From NCBI GenBank assembly GCA_027306605.1, contig DAHUZK010000011.1:58286-122285 (forward strand): a stretch of 64,000 nt of DNA. Direction: 5' to 3'. Within the stretch, counting starts at the first letter, position 1; the number at the start of each line of letters is the position of its first letter. Of this stretch, positions 53,931-62,535 are shown piece after piece. The stretch comes from Acidimicrobiaceae bacterium (GTDB taxonomy: Bacteria > Actinomycetota > Acidimicrobiia > Acidimicrobiales > RAAP-2). The notes under the pieces are model-generated. The model was given only the letters and a program-made list of their open reading frames with translations. It made no database searches and was not told the origin of the DNA. A program made the position numbers and the translations under genes.

Positions 53931-55409
53931 CTCCGGAATCGTGGCTTCGGCCTTGGCCCTGGCGGCCAACCAGCGCTCCCGGGCGGATTGCCGCTCGGGA
54001 GCGCTTCCGCGCGGTTCGACCGTTCGCCGGGGCGTGAACGTGCCTGCCAGCTCCTCGGTCGAGGCGTAGGCGCCCACGGCCACGCCGGCGAGCAGGCCCG
54101 CGCCGAGCGTCGTGGCCTCGAGGACGGGTGAGATCTCGACGGGCCGGCCGATGGTCTCGGCGAGCGCCGTGACGAACACCTCGTTGGCCGACATGCCGCC
54201 GTCGATGCGGAGGGTGGCGATCGGGTAGCCGCTGTCCTGTTCGGAGGCCTCGACCAGGTCGGCACCGCGGTGGGCCACGCCTTCGAGGACGGCCCGGACG
54301 ATCTCGGCCCGACCCGAGCCGCGGGTGAGCCCGACCAGGGCGCCGCGGGCGCCGAAGTCCCACACCGGAGTGCCCAGGCCGAGGAGGGCCGGGACGAACC
54401 AGACGTCGCCCGACGTCTGGCAGCGCCGCGCCAGCTCCTCCGACTCTTGCGCGGTCGTCACCAGGCCGAGGTCGTCGCGCAGCCACTCCACGGCGGTGCC
54501 GGCCGAGAGCATGACGGCCTCGGTGCCCCAGGTGGTCCGGCCTCCGACCCGGAAGGCGACGATGGGAAAGGTGCCGGCCTCCCCGCGGTGCACGGCGCCC
54601 GGACCCGGGCCGGTCCCGGTGCACTGGTCGAGCATCCCGCCGGTGCCGAACGTGGCCTTGGCGAGACCGGGCAGCGTGCAGCCCTGGCCGACCAGCGAGG
54701 CCTGCTGGTCCCCCGCGATGCCGCAGACAGGCGGACCGCCCGGCAGCGCGGTGGCCGGCCCCACCGCGCCGGAGGAATCCACGATGCGGGGCATCATGCC
54801 CGCCGGGATCCGGAGCCTCTCGAGCAGCCCGTGGTCCCACCGGAGCGTGGCCGGGTCGATCAGCGCGGTGACGGCGGCGTTGGTGGTGTCGGTGACGTGC
54901 AGGCGGTCGGCGCCGGCGCCGCCCGAGAGCGTCCAGGCCACCCAGCTGTCGACGGTGCCGAAGCAGAGCTCGCCCATCTCGGCCCGGCTTCGGTCGGGGT
55001 CGACCTCGTCGAGGATCGCCATCAGCTTCGTCGCCGACGCATTGGGCGCGATGCGGATGCCCTGCGCCTGCAGCTCGAGGCAGGTGCCCACGGTGCGCAG
55101 GTCCTGCCAGCCGATGGCCGGCGCCACGGGGCGACCGCTGGCGCGTTCCCAGACGACGGCCGAGGCGCGCTGGTTGGCGATGCCGACGCCGGCCACGGGG
55201 CCGCACTCGGCCAAGGTGGCCCGCGCCACGGCCAGGACCGCATCGGCCAGGCGGGCGGCGTCGAACTGCACCAAGCCGGGGGCGGGGGTGTCGGGAAGGA
55301 GCGGCAGGTGGTGCTCTCCGCTCACGCTGGCGTCGGGTCGGACCACGGCGGACCGCACGCCCGACGTTCCCACGTCGACCACCAGGATGCTGCCGCCGGG
55401 TCCGCTCAT
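53910..55409 (-). CDS. FGGY-family carbohydrate kinase, probable glycerol kinase
   Basis: 499 residues. VVDVGTSGVRSAVV is the FGGY phosphate-1 loop, GIANQRASAVVWERASGRPV and IGWQDLRT follow the glycerol-kinase pattern, CGIAGDQQASLVGQG the catalytic region with Asp, and LRIDGGMSANEVFVTALAE the C-terminal ATP motif. Placement after glpD and an FAD oxidase supports glycerol to glycerol-3-phosphate. Some FGGY motifs differ from classic GlpK, so another polyol is possible. The ATG overlaps the preceding stop (ATGA). Confidence 0.82.
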   Translation of the reverse strand: MSGPGGSILVVDVGTSGVRSAVVRPDASVSGEHHLPLLPDTPAPGLVQFDAARLADAVLAVARATLAECGPVAGVGIANQRASAVVWERASGRPVAPAIGWQDLRTVGTCLELQAQGIRIAPNASATKLMAILDEVDPDRSRAEMGELCFGTVDSWVAWTLSGGAGADRLHVTDTTNAAVTALIDPATLRWDHGLLERLRIPAGMMPRIVDSSGAVGPATALPGGPPVCGIAGDQQASLVGQGCTLPGLAKATFGTGGMLDQCTGTGPGPGAVHRGEAGTFPIVAFRVGGRTTWGTEAVMLSAGTAVEWLRDDLGLVTTAQESEELARRCQTSGDVWFVPALLGLGTPVWDFGARGALVGLTRGSGRAEIVRAVLEGVAHRGADLVEASEQDSGYPIATLRIDGGMSANEVFVTALAETIGRPVEISPVLEATTLGAGLLAGVAVGAYASTEELAGTFTPRRTVEPRGSAPERQSARERWLAARAKAEATIPELSGISF

Positions 55410-56914
55410 GCCCAGGGCGCCGGCCCGAAGGGCGAGCCCAAGCCGAACTTGCCCGGATTGAGGATGCCGTGGGGGTCGAAGGTCGCCTTCAGTCCGCGCA
55501 GCACGTCGAAGCCCGCACCCAACGCGTCGGGCAAGAAGCGCGAACGGTTGAGGCCGATGCCGTGGTGGTGGCTGATGGCCGCACCGTGAGCGAGGGTGGC
55601 CCTGGTCACCGCGTCCCAGGCCCGGCGGTAGTAGCGCTCACGCCAGGCGGCGTCGCCCTCGGGGCCCCGTCCTGCGAAGGTGAAGTAGAGGCAGGCGCCG
55701 TCGGGGTAGGCATGCGACTGGTGCGCCGACGCGACCAGTGTGCCCTCGACGTCACCGAGCGCGCCGACGACCTCGTCGAAGAGCGCAGGCAGGACGGCCC
55801 ACCGACCTGAGACCTCCGCGGTATCGACGACGATGCCCGCACGCCACAGCGGTGCCAGCGCCGACACGTCGTTGCGGTGCCCGAGCCAGCGCTCGACCAG
55901 GGCGCGGTCGAGTGGGGCACCGGCCCCGCCGGCGCACTCGGCGTCGACGACAGCCACCGTGGCGCCCAGCACGGCGGGATCGGCCTCGTCGAGCACGACG
56001 AGCACGTTGGTGTCGGGGAGGTCGAAGTTCCGAGCCGACTCGGTGGTGTCGTACAGCCGGAGCACGGCCGGAGTGGCCCCGCGGCGCAGGATCCGGCGGC
56101 AGGCCTCCAGGCCGGCGGTGAACGTCGAGAAGCCGAAAGCCCGCCGTTCCTGCGCCGCCGGCAGGGGGTGGATGCGCAGGCGGGCCTCGGTGATGATGCC
56201 GAGCGTGCCCTCGCTGCCGACGAAGAGCTGGGTCAGGTTGGGCCCGGTCGCAGCCCGTGGTCCGGCGCCCTCGGTGTGGACGACCCGGCCGTCGGCCAGG
56301 ACGACCTCGAGGCCCACGACCATGTCCTCGATCTTCCCGTAGCGAGTCGAGTACTGGCCCGCCCCCCGGCAGGCCAGCCAACCGCCGACGGTGGAGAGGT
56401 CCATCGACTGGGGCCAGTGGCCCAGCGTGTACCCGTCGCCCACCGACCCGAGCGCGCGTTCGAGATCGGGTCCGAAGGTGCCGGCGCGCACGTCGGCGAG
56501 GAGGGACGTCTCGTCCACGGCTCGCACGCCCTCGAGCGCGGTCATGTCCAGCGTCAGCCCCCCGTGGACCGGGATCGAGCCGCCGCAGACGCCGCTGCGT
56601 CCGGCCGCCGCCGTCACCGGCACCCGCGCTTCGTCGCAGGCGGTCAGGACCGCCGCCACCTGGTCGGTCGTCCGGGGCCGGACCACCGCGGCCGGCCGCT
56701 GGGGCACTCCGCCCTCGGCCGCCCACCCGATGGCGAGCGGCCACCAGTCGCGCCCGGCCTCGGCCCGCGTGGGCTCGTCGTCGAGCACGAGCGCTCCGCA
56801 CGACGCGATGCGCTCGAGCAGCGCGGCGGGGACCTCGGCCAGCGCGGCACCGAGGCGATCCTCCACCTGCGACGCCTCGGCGTCGATCGGCGTGACGGGG
56901 GTCGGCTCCGTCAC
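55406..56914 (-). CDS. FAD-binding oxidase, alkyl-dihydroxyacetone-phosphate-synthase-like
   Basis: 502 residues from GTG 56914, overlapping glpD by 4 bp. The PCMH FAD domain shows RPAAVVRPRTTDQVAAVLTAC, VTAAAGRSGVCGGSIPVHGG and PQSMDLSTVGGWLACRGAGQYSTRYGKIED; the C-terminus has AISHHHGIGLNRSRFLPDALG and TFDPHGILNPGKFG. The HHH and layout match AGPS, which swaps the acyl of acyl-DHAP for an alkyl group in ether-lipid synthesis; actinobacterial relatives are often labelled this way without proof. Position between glpD (makes DHAP) and the GlpK-like gene fits use of that pool. Confidence 0.8.
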   Translation of the reverse strand: MTEPTPVTPIDAEASQVEDRLGAALAEVPAALLERIASCGALVLDDEPTRAEAGRDWWPLAIGWAAEGGVPQRPAAVVRPRTTDQVAAVLTACDEARVPVTAAAGRSGVCGGSIPVHGGLTLDMTALEGVRAVDETSLLADVRAGTFGPDLERALGSVGDGYTLGHWPQSMDLSTVGGWLACRGAGQYSTRYGKIEDMVVGLEVVLADGRVVHTEGAGPRAATGPNLTQLFVGSEGTLGIITEARLRIHPLPAAQERRAFGFSTFTAGLEACRRILRRGATPAVLRLYDTTESARNFDLPDTNVLVVLDEADPAVLGATVAVVDAECAGGAGAPLDRALVERWLGHRNDVSALAPLWRAGIVVDTAEVSGRWAVLPALFDEVVGALGDVEGTLVASAHQSHAYPDGACLYFTFAGRGPEGDAAWRERYYRRAWDAVTRATLAHGAAISHHHGIGLNRSRFLPDALGAGFDVLRGLKATFDPHGILNPGKFGLGSPFGPAPWA

Positions 56915-58587
56915 GGGCCTCGCGTCGCCCCGACCGGGAGGCCGGCGGCCACCAGCTCGCCCTCGCACGCCTTCGCGAAGCGCGCCGCCTGGTCGGCCGC
57001 CACGCTGTCGCTCCATCCGAGCTCGCCGGCGACGAGCGCCGCCACGGCCGGCGCGGCGTCGATGGTGGCATGCGCACGCTGGATGCCGGCCCGCGTGCGG
57101 CGCGCCAGGAGATCCTCGAGCGTGCCGGCCATCTCCTCGCGCACGGCGTAGAGGAGCTCGGCGCCGGTGTAGGGAAGCCCGGCGACGACAGGACGCAGGA
57201 GTTCGGGCCGGCCCTCGGCCAGGGCGAGCACCGCCGAGGACTCGGTGCCGTAGCGGGTGAGGAGTCGCGCGTGGGGTTGCGCCCGCGACACCGGGTCGCG
57301 GGCCTTGGTCGTGGCGCCGAGGAGAGGCAGGGACTTCGTGACGCAGCGGCGACGGCGGGGCGACTCGCCGAGGCGGTCGACCACGGCATCCACGGTGTCC
57401 TGGGCCATCTTGCGGTAGGTGGTGAGCTTGCCGCCCGTCACCGTGACGACGCCGTGGCGCGACGTGCTCACGGTGTGACGCCGCGACAGGTCCGCCGTCC
57501 GCTCGGAGAGGTGGCGCCCGCTCTCGGGTGGTGCCAGGAGCGGACGGAGCCCGGCCCAGACCCCGGTCACGTCGGCCCTCGTCAGCTCGGATGTCGTGAC
57601 GTTGTTGGCCGCGTGGAGGAGGTAGTCGACGTCCTCGGGCGTGCAGACGGGATCGTCGAGCGGGCCCTCGTAGTCCGTGTCGGTGGTGCCGAGGTACACC
57701 AGGTCGGTCCCGGGCCAGGGCACGACGAAGATGGACCGCTTGTCCTTGGGCACAGGGATGACCGCGGCGATGTCACTCGGCATGCGCTCGGCGGGCACCG
57801 TGACGTGCACGCCCTTGGCGGGCCGGATCTCGCGCCGGTGCCCGCCTTCGTCCAGGGCGCGCACGGCGTCGGCCCAGACGCCCGTCGCGTTGACCACGAC
57901 CCGGGCACGCACGGCGAAGTCGGACGACTCGTCGTCGGGGACCGGGCGGACCACGGCACCGTTGGCGGACCCGTCCGGGCCGGCCGTGAGCTGGACGACC
58001 GGCGTGTAGTTGGCGACGGCCGCGCCGTACTCGAGTGCCGCGGTCCGCGCGATGGTCAGCGTCAGACGGGCGTCGTCGGCCCGGGCGTCGAAGTAGAGGA
58101 AGCCGGCGACCAGGTGCGCCGTGTCCAGGGTGCGCACGTGCTCCAGCGCCTCGTCCCTGCTCACCTGGCGATGCCGCTCGCCGATGCGCCAGCCCCCCGT
58201 GAGGTCGTACATCCACAGCGCCGAGGAGTAGGACCGGGCCACCGCTTTGGACACGGCACCGTTGCGGCCGAACAGCGGGATGAGGAAGGGGAGCGGACTG
58301 ACCAGGTGTGGTGCGTTGTCGAGCAGCCGCTGCCGCTCGGCCAGGTTCTCGTACACCAGGCGGAATTCGCGCTGCTGGAGGTAGCGGATGCCGCCGTGCA
58401 CCATCTTGGAGGACTTCGACGAGGTGCCCGAAGCGAAGTCCCCCTTCTCGACCAGCGCGGTCTTGAGCCCGCGGCTGGCCGCGTCCAGGGCCACGCCGGC
58501 GCCGGTGACGCCGCCGCCGACCACCAGCACGTCGAAGCGCTCGTCGGCCAGGCGGCGCAGCGCGTCGTCACGGCGAAAAGGGTGCAT
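56911..58587 (-). CDS. glpD: Aerobic glycerol-3-phosphate dehydrogenase
   Basis: 558 residues from ATG 58587. DVLVVGGGVTGAGVALDAASRG is the FAD loop, LVEKGDFASGTSSKSSKMVHGGIRYL the GlpD signature, and TGGKLTTYRKMAQDTVD the substrate/FAD region; the C-terminal capping domain is complete. It oxidises glycerol-3-phosphate to DHAP at the membrane and feeds quinone. First gene of a three-gene operon in which each stop overlaps the next start (GTGA, then ATGA). Confidence 0.92.
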   Translation of the reverse strand: MHPFRRDDALRRLADERFDVLVVGGGVTGAGVALDAASRGLKTALVEKGDFASGTSSKSSKMVHGGIRYLQQREFRLVYENLAERQRLLDNAPHLVSPLPFLIPLFGRNGAVSKAVARSYSSALWMYDLTGGWRIGERHRQVSRDEALEHVRTLDTAHLVAGFLYFDARADDARLTLTIARTAALEYGAAVANYTPVVQLTAGPDGSANGAVVRPVPDDESSDFAVRARVVVNATGVWADAVRALDEGGHRREIRPAKGVHVTVPAERMPSDIAAVIPVPKDKRSIFVVPWPGTDLVYLGTTDTDYEGPLDDPVCTPEDVDYLLHAANNVTTSELTRADVTGVWAGLRPLLAPPESGRHLSERTADLSRRHTVSTSRHGVVTVTGGKLTTYRKMAQDTVDAVVDRLGESPRRRRCVTKSLPLLGATTKARDPVSRAQPHARLLTRYGTESSAVLALAEGRPELLRPVVAGLPYTGAELLYAVREEMAGTLEDLLARRTRAGIQRAHATIDAAPAVAALVAGELGWSDSVAADQAARFAKACEGELVAAGLPVGATRGP

Positions 58588-58723
58588 CGGCCCAGCCTGC
58601 CACATCCGATCCCGGCCGAGGCCGGGCCTCGACGGGCTCCCCGCCAGCGTGTTTTGCCTCGTCGGGGACGTGCGCATGGTCGCTCCGGTCCGACGTGGTG
58701 GGGCCGGGCGTAGGGTGCCGCCG

Positions 58724-59245
58724 ATGCGGGTGGCACCGGACGACCCCTGGTCCGCCTACGCGCGGACCGTGGTGGAGATCGCCCCGCCGGGGCGGGAGCC
58801 GATCGTGGTGCGCGCCGCGCCGGCCGGACACGTGGGTGCGTGGCCCTGGCCCACTGCGGCGACGGTCCACGTCCTGACGGCGTGGAACCCGGGGCCGGCC
58901 CGCCCGGGCGTCGTCGAGAACCGTCGCCGCCAGCGCTTGCTCGAAGACGAGCTCGCCGGCCTCCTGGGCTCGGCCGGCCTCCTCGGCTCGGCCGAGCCGG
59001 ACGGCTCACCGTGGCCCGCCCGTGGCGTGGACGCGGTCACCGGGGAGCGCGACGAGGGCGTCGCCGTCGCCGGTCTGCCCGAAGGTGCGCTGCTCGACCT
59101 GGCCCTTCGCTACGGCCAGGACGCCGTCTTCGCCTGGGACCCCCGATCCTGGTCGATCGTGGGCTGCACCGGCGCCCGCCGTTTGTCGTCGGGATGGCGG
59201 ACCGGCCCGGAGACTACTCCGCTGGACATATTACGTCAGACGTAG
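58724..59245 (+). CDS. DUF3293-domain protein
   Basis: 173 residues from ATG 58724. HVLTAWNPGPARPGVVENRRRQRLLEDEL followed by the WPARGVDAVTGERDEGVAVAGLP segment matches the DUF3293 pattern of a small nucleotide- or metal-independent domain of unknown role. An internal 18-nt duplication gives GLLGSAGLLGSAE. Divergent from glpD; the next gene begins 12 bp after its stop, so it may be in the same unit as the PadR gene. Confidence 0.75.
   Translation: MRVAPDDPWSAYARTVVEIAPPGREPIVVRAAPAGHVGAWPWPTAATVHVLTAWNPGPARPGVVENRRRQRLLEDELAGLLGSAGLLGSAEPDGSPWPARGVDAVTGERDEGVAVAGLPEGALLDLALRYGQDAVFAWDPRSWSIVGCTGARRLSSGWRTGPETTPLDILRQT
59232..59244 (+). promoter_or_regulatory. Palindrome TACGTC-A-GACGTA before the PadR gene
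   Basis: Two perfect 6-bp arms with one central base, ending 13 bp before ATG 59258 and overlapping the end of the DUF3293 gene. Small palindromes over their own promoters are usual for PadR repressors, so this is a candidate autoregulatory operator. Confidence 0.5.
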
Positions 59246-59257
59246 TAGCGTGCGTGC

Positions 59258-59626
59258 ATGTCACGCCGCCACGCCACCACCGCCCGTCGGCTCGACCGGG
59301 CCAACGAGCCACCCGTCCTCATCCTGACCAGCCTGGCCGGAGGGCCGAAGCACGGGTATGCGCTGACCAGGGACATCGCTGCCTTCGCCGGCGTCACGCT
59401 CGGTCCCGGCACGCTCTACGGCGCCATCACCCGCCTGGAGGAGCGCGGTCTCATCGAGCCCGAGCCTGTCGCGGAGGGCGAGCGGCGCCGGCCGTACCGG
59501 ATCACGGGGGCCGGGCGGGTCGCGCTCGAAGCGGCGGTGCGGGAGATGCGCGCGCTGGCCGACGAGGGCGCGGTCCGCCTCGGCCTGGCGCTGCCCGTCT
59601 CCGTCCCGGGGGCGGTGGCGCCGTGA
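59258..59626 (+). CDS. PadR-family transcriptional regulator
   Basis: 122 residues. The winged-helix reads ILTSLAGGPKHGYALTRDI...TLGPGTLYGAITRLEERGLIEPE, then GERRRPYRITGAGRVALEAAVREM, the standard PadR-N motif. Members repress transporters or detoxification genes until a small molecule binds. The stop overlaps the start of a membrane-protein gene (GTGA), the usual pairing in which the regulator controls its own operon. Confidence 0.9.
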   Translation: MSRRHATTARRLDRANEPPVLILTSLAGGPKHGYALTRDIAAFAGVTLGPGTLYGAITRLEERGLIEPEPVAEGERRRPYRITGAGRVALEAAVREMRALADEGAVRLGLALPVSVPGAVAP

Positions 59627-60171
59627 GGCGCGCGCGCTCCGGCGACGGCGCGTCCGAGCGCCATCTGCGCTGGTATCCCGAGCGCTGGCGCGTCCGCTAC
59701 GGCGACGAGCTGGTGGCCTTGCTCGAGGACACGTACGCCAGCGCGGGGGACGTGCCGTGGCGCCACCGCGCCACCATGGCCCGCCACGGGCTGGCCGAGC
59801 GCGCCCGCGCCGGCGGCTTCCTCGGCGAGCAGGCCGGCCCGAACGAGCGGATGCGCGCCGGGTCGCGGCTGGTGCTGTGCGGGTGGGCCCTGTGCCTCGT
59901 GGGCTTCGCTCTCTACGGCAAGGCGACCGACAACTGGTCGGCGGGCACGCCGGCGGCCGACCGCTGGGTGGCCGGCACCGGCTTCGGTCTGGTGGCGGTG
60001 GCAGCTCTCGTCGGATGCCTGACCGTTCTGGTGGCGGCCCTGGTCGCGGCTCCGGGGTTCGTCCGGCTGCTCCGCGCCGGTCGGTGGCGCGAGGTCAGGA
60101 CGGCCGTGGCGGCGGCGGCGGCCTCGGCGTCGGGAGCCGTCGGGCTCTTGGGTGCCTGGCCGGCCTCGTGA
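59623..60171 (+). CDS. Membrane protein coupled to PadR
   Basis: 182 residues from GTG 59623. A cytoplasmic N-terminal helix pair beginning RHLRWYPERWRVRYGDELVALLEDTY is common in proteins encoded beside PadR; three hydrophobic helices follow at about residues 85-101, 118-142 and 160-175. No transporter or enzyme motif is visible. It is likely the effector or sensor of the PadR unit. Confidence 0.75.
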   Translation: MRRARSGDGASERHLRWYPERWRVRYGDELVALLEDTYASAGDVPWRHRATMARHGLAERARAGGFLGEQAGPNERMRAGSRLVLCGWALCLVGFALYGKATDNWSAGTPAADRWVAGTGFGLVAVAALVGCLTVLVAALVAAPGFVRLLRAGRWREVRTAVAAAAASASGAVGLLGAWPAS

Positions 60172-60381
60172 CCTGGTGGTCCTCCGAAGCGGTCCGCTTG
60201 CGGCGCGCCCTGGCGCCCGGCAGCCGTCCTTGCGCCACTGGTTGATCGCGCTTTGGTACCACGAGCTGGTGCGACGCCGAAAACCCCTTCAGCACGAGGC
60301 CGTTCGCGCCGATGTGGTGACCCTGAGCGTCTTCCGCGGCCGCCATCCGGCGGTGCGGCGCGCGCAAGGGGGAACAGGGCG

Positions 60382-60885
60382 ATGGAGTGCTTCGACGACG
60401 GCTGGGACGACGCCGATCTCGACGCCGCCTACGAGGCGGCGAAGGGCCGTGGTGTCGGGCCGGAGGAGCTCTACCGCCGCCTGGCCCCTGACGAGGAGGG
60501 CGTGCGGTTCTGGTCCGAGAGCGCATGGTCGCGCCACGCCCTCGACGCGCCGGGCGATCACGCCCTCGCGCACGCGGACGAGGCAGCGGCCCTCTTCGCC
60601 GGACCCGACGCCGAGGACGAACTGATCAGGGAGTTGCGGCTCTCGGAGCTGTGGGACCACTGCCAGCGCGGTTCCCTGACCATGGACGAATTCTTCGAGC
60701 TCTCGTCCTTGATCACCGTGGTCGACGCCATCACGGGGTCCCTGTGCGCGGACTGCGCCATGCTGGACCGCCCGAACGTGAGTGCCAACTGGGCCCTCGC
60801 CGGCACGATGCTGTGCCGGGGGCACCTGCGCTTCCGCCTGGGCTACGCCCGGATCGACGGAGGCGGTGCCCACCACCCGGCCTGA
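60382..60885 (+). CDS. Hypothetical protein with two cysteine motifs
   Basis: 167 residues from ATG 60382 behind GGGGGA. Acidic, mostly helical; MECFDDGWDDADLDAAYEAAKGRG opens it and SLCADCAMLDRP plus GTMLCRGHLRFR near the end could bind a metal (CADC, C-x2-H). No family is recognised. It lies 19 bp before the phosphoribosyltransferase gene on the same strand, so it may share its transcript. Confidence 0.6.
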   Translation: MECFDDGWDDADLDAAYEAAKGRGVGPEELYRRLAPDEEGVRFWSESAWSRHALDAPGDHALAHADEAAALFAGPDAEDELIRELRLSELWDHCQRGSLTMDEFFELSSLITVVDAITGSLCADCAMLDRPNVSANWALAGTMLCRGHLRFRLGYARIDGGGAHHPA

Positions 60886-60904
60886 TGCCGGGCAGACTGG
60901 GGCG

Positions 60905-61426
60905 GTGTCGTTGGCCGCCCGCGTCTACGCCGCCTCCCACGTGACGGGCACCTTCGTCCTTCGCTCGGGGCGCCGGGCCGACCAGTACTTCGACAAGTAC
61001 CGCTTCGAATCGGATCCGGCGCTGCTGGCCGAGATCACCGAGGCCCTGGTGCCGCTGGTGCCCGAGGGGACCGAGGGTCTGGCCGGCCTCGAGCTGGGGG
61101 GCGTCCCGCTGGCCACCATGCTGTCGGCCGCCACGGGACTCCCGGCCTTCTTCGTCCGCAAGGAGCCGAAGAAGTACGGCACCGAGCGCGTCTGCGAAGG
61201 AGGTGAGGTGGCCGGCCGCCGCCTCCTCATCGTCGAGGACGTCGTGACGACGGGCGGGCAGATCGTGCTCTCGGCCCAGGACCTGCGCGCCGAGAGGGCC
61301 TTCGTCGATCATGCTCTCTGCGTCATCGACCGCGAGGGCGGCGGCACCGGTGTGCTGTCGGCCGAAGGGATCGTGCTGCATTCCCTGTTCACCATGCGCG
61401 CCCTCGAGGAGGAAGCCGAGGCATAG
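60905..61426 (+). CDS. pyrE: Orotate phosphoribosyltransferase-like enzyme
   Basis: 173 residues from GTG 60905. [21 protein letters not shown] is the orotate-binding N-terminus, [16 protein letters not shown] the flexible loop with catalytic Lys, and [15 protein letters not shown] the PRPP motif. It would join orotate and PRPP to give OMP in pyrimidine synthesis. It is slightly shorter than usual and stands away from other pyr genes, so a paralogous PRTase cannot be excluded. Confidence 0.85.
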   Translation: MSLAARVYAASHVTGTFVLRSGRRADQYFDKYRFESDPALLAEITEALVPLVPEGTEGLAGLELGGVPLATMLSAATGLPAFFVRKEPKKYGTERVCEGGEVAGRRLLIVEDVVTTGGQIVLSAQDLRAERAFVDHALCVIDREGGGTGVLSAEGIVLHSLFTMRALEEEAEA

Positions 61427-61433
61427 GCGGGAG

Positions 61434-61524
61434 CATTTCGACAAGGCCCATTTCGACAAGGCCCATTTCGACAAGGCCCATTTCGACAAGGCCCATTTCG
61501 TCGACAGGGCCCATTTCGACAAGG
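61434..61524. repeat. Tandem CATTTCGACAAGGCC units upstream of the Fur-family gene
   Basis: Four perfect 15-bp units at 61434, 61449, 61464 and 61479, one expanded unit with TCGACAGG at 61494-61511 and a last CATTTCGACAAGG at 61512. Each carries the half-site ATTTCGACAA of the palindrome that follows. The minus strand could read ALSKW repeats, a type of low-value frame I have seen in actinobacterial annotations. Confidence 0.9.
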
Positions 61525-61538
61525 ATTGTCGAAATGGG
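61510..61538. promoter_or_regulatory. Perfect 13-bp palindrome over the Fur/PerR-family promoter
   Basis: CCCATTTCGACAA, GGA, TTGTCGAAATGGG. It ends 27 bp before ATG 61566. TTGTCG in its right arm and TAGGGT at 61551-61556 could be the -35 and -10 with a 19-nt gap, giving a nearly leaderless message. A likely operator for the encoded repressor, with the tandem half-sites upstream adding binding sites. Confidence 0.6.
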
Positions 61539-61565
61539 GCCGGCCCCCGCTAGGGTGGCGGCATC

Positions 61566-61982
61566 ATGCAGTCGCCGGACGCGCTGACCGATCTCTTCAG
61601 GGCCCACGGGCGCAAGATCACGGCTCAGCGCCAGTGCATCTTCCGGGCGCTCGAAGGTGACGTGTCCCACCCCTCGGCCGAGCGGGTGCACGAGCGGGTG
61701 CGCCGCGAGATGCCCAACGTCTCGCTCAAGACGGTGTACCAGACGCTCAACGACCTGGCCGACCTGGGTGCCATCGCGGTACTCGACGTCGGCACCGGCC
61801 AGGCCCGATTCGATCCCAACGTGGAGACGACGCATCACCACCTGGTCTGCCGGTCCTGTGGCAAGGTGCGGGACCTGGCCGCCGACTTCCCCGGCCTCCG
61901 GGTCCCGCGGCGGGCGGCCCAGGGGTTCGACGTCGACAGCGCCGAGGTCGTGTTCCGCGGCCTCTGCGGCGAGTGCACGTGA
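61566..61982 (+). CDS. Fur/PerR-family metal-dependent repressor
   Basis: 138 residues. The winged helix reads [16 protein letters not shown]...[30 protein letters not shown]; the metal part has [18 protein letters not shown] and the C-terminal CGEC, giving a Cys4 structural zinc site and His ligands for the sensing metal. Fur and PerR are hard to separate by motif; rubrerythrin just downstream favours PerR (peroxide-sensing). Operator-like repeats precede it. A 17-bp direct repeat covers its stop. Confidence 0.87.
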   Translation: MQSPDALTDLFRAHGRKITAQRQCIFRALEGDVSHPSAERVHERVRREMPNVSLKTVYQTLNDLADLGAIAVLDVGTGQARFDPNVETTHHHLVCRSCGKVRDLAADFPGLRVPRRAAQGFDVDSAEVVFRGLCGECT

Positions 61983-62015
61983 TCGCGCTGGAGCACAGGT
62001 GATCGCGCTGGAGCA
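61979..62015. repeat. Tandem 20-bp duplication at the repressor stop codon
   Basis: GTGATCGCGCTGGAGCA occurs at 61979-61995 and 61999-62015. The TGA of the Fur-family gene lies in the first copy. Each copy begins GTGATCGC; neither starts a plausible protein. Confidence 0.8.
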
Positions 62016-62090
62016 GACGTCGCCGGACCGAGCAATTCGCAGGACCAAGCAAACGGAAACCGAAACCGACAAGAAAGGGCAAGAACCGCC

Positions 62091-62510
<420 letters not shown>

Positions 62511-62535
62511 CCTCTCAGAGGAAGGCGCCTCCCCC

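Noticed and set aside
60731..61522. Minus-strand frame with ALSKW repeats at its N-terminus
   Set aside because: It is antisense to the phosphoribosyltransferase gene, and its N-terminal repeats are just the 15-bp tandem units read backwards; it has no domain.
61434..61524. CRISPR array
   Set aside because: Units are 15 bp and contiguous; better seen as operator half-sites or a REP-like element.
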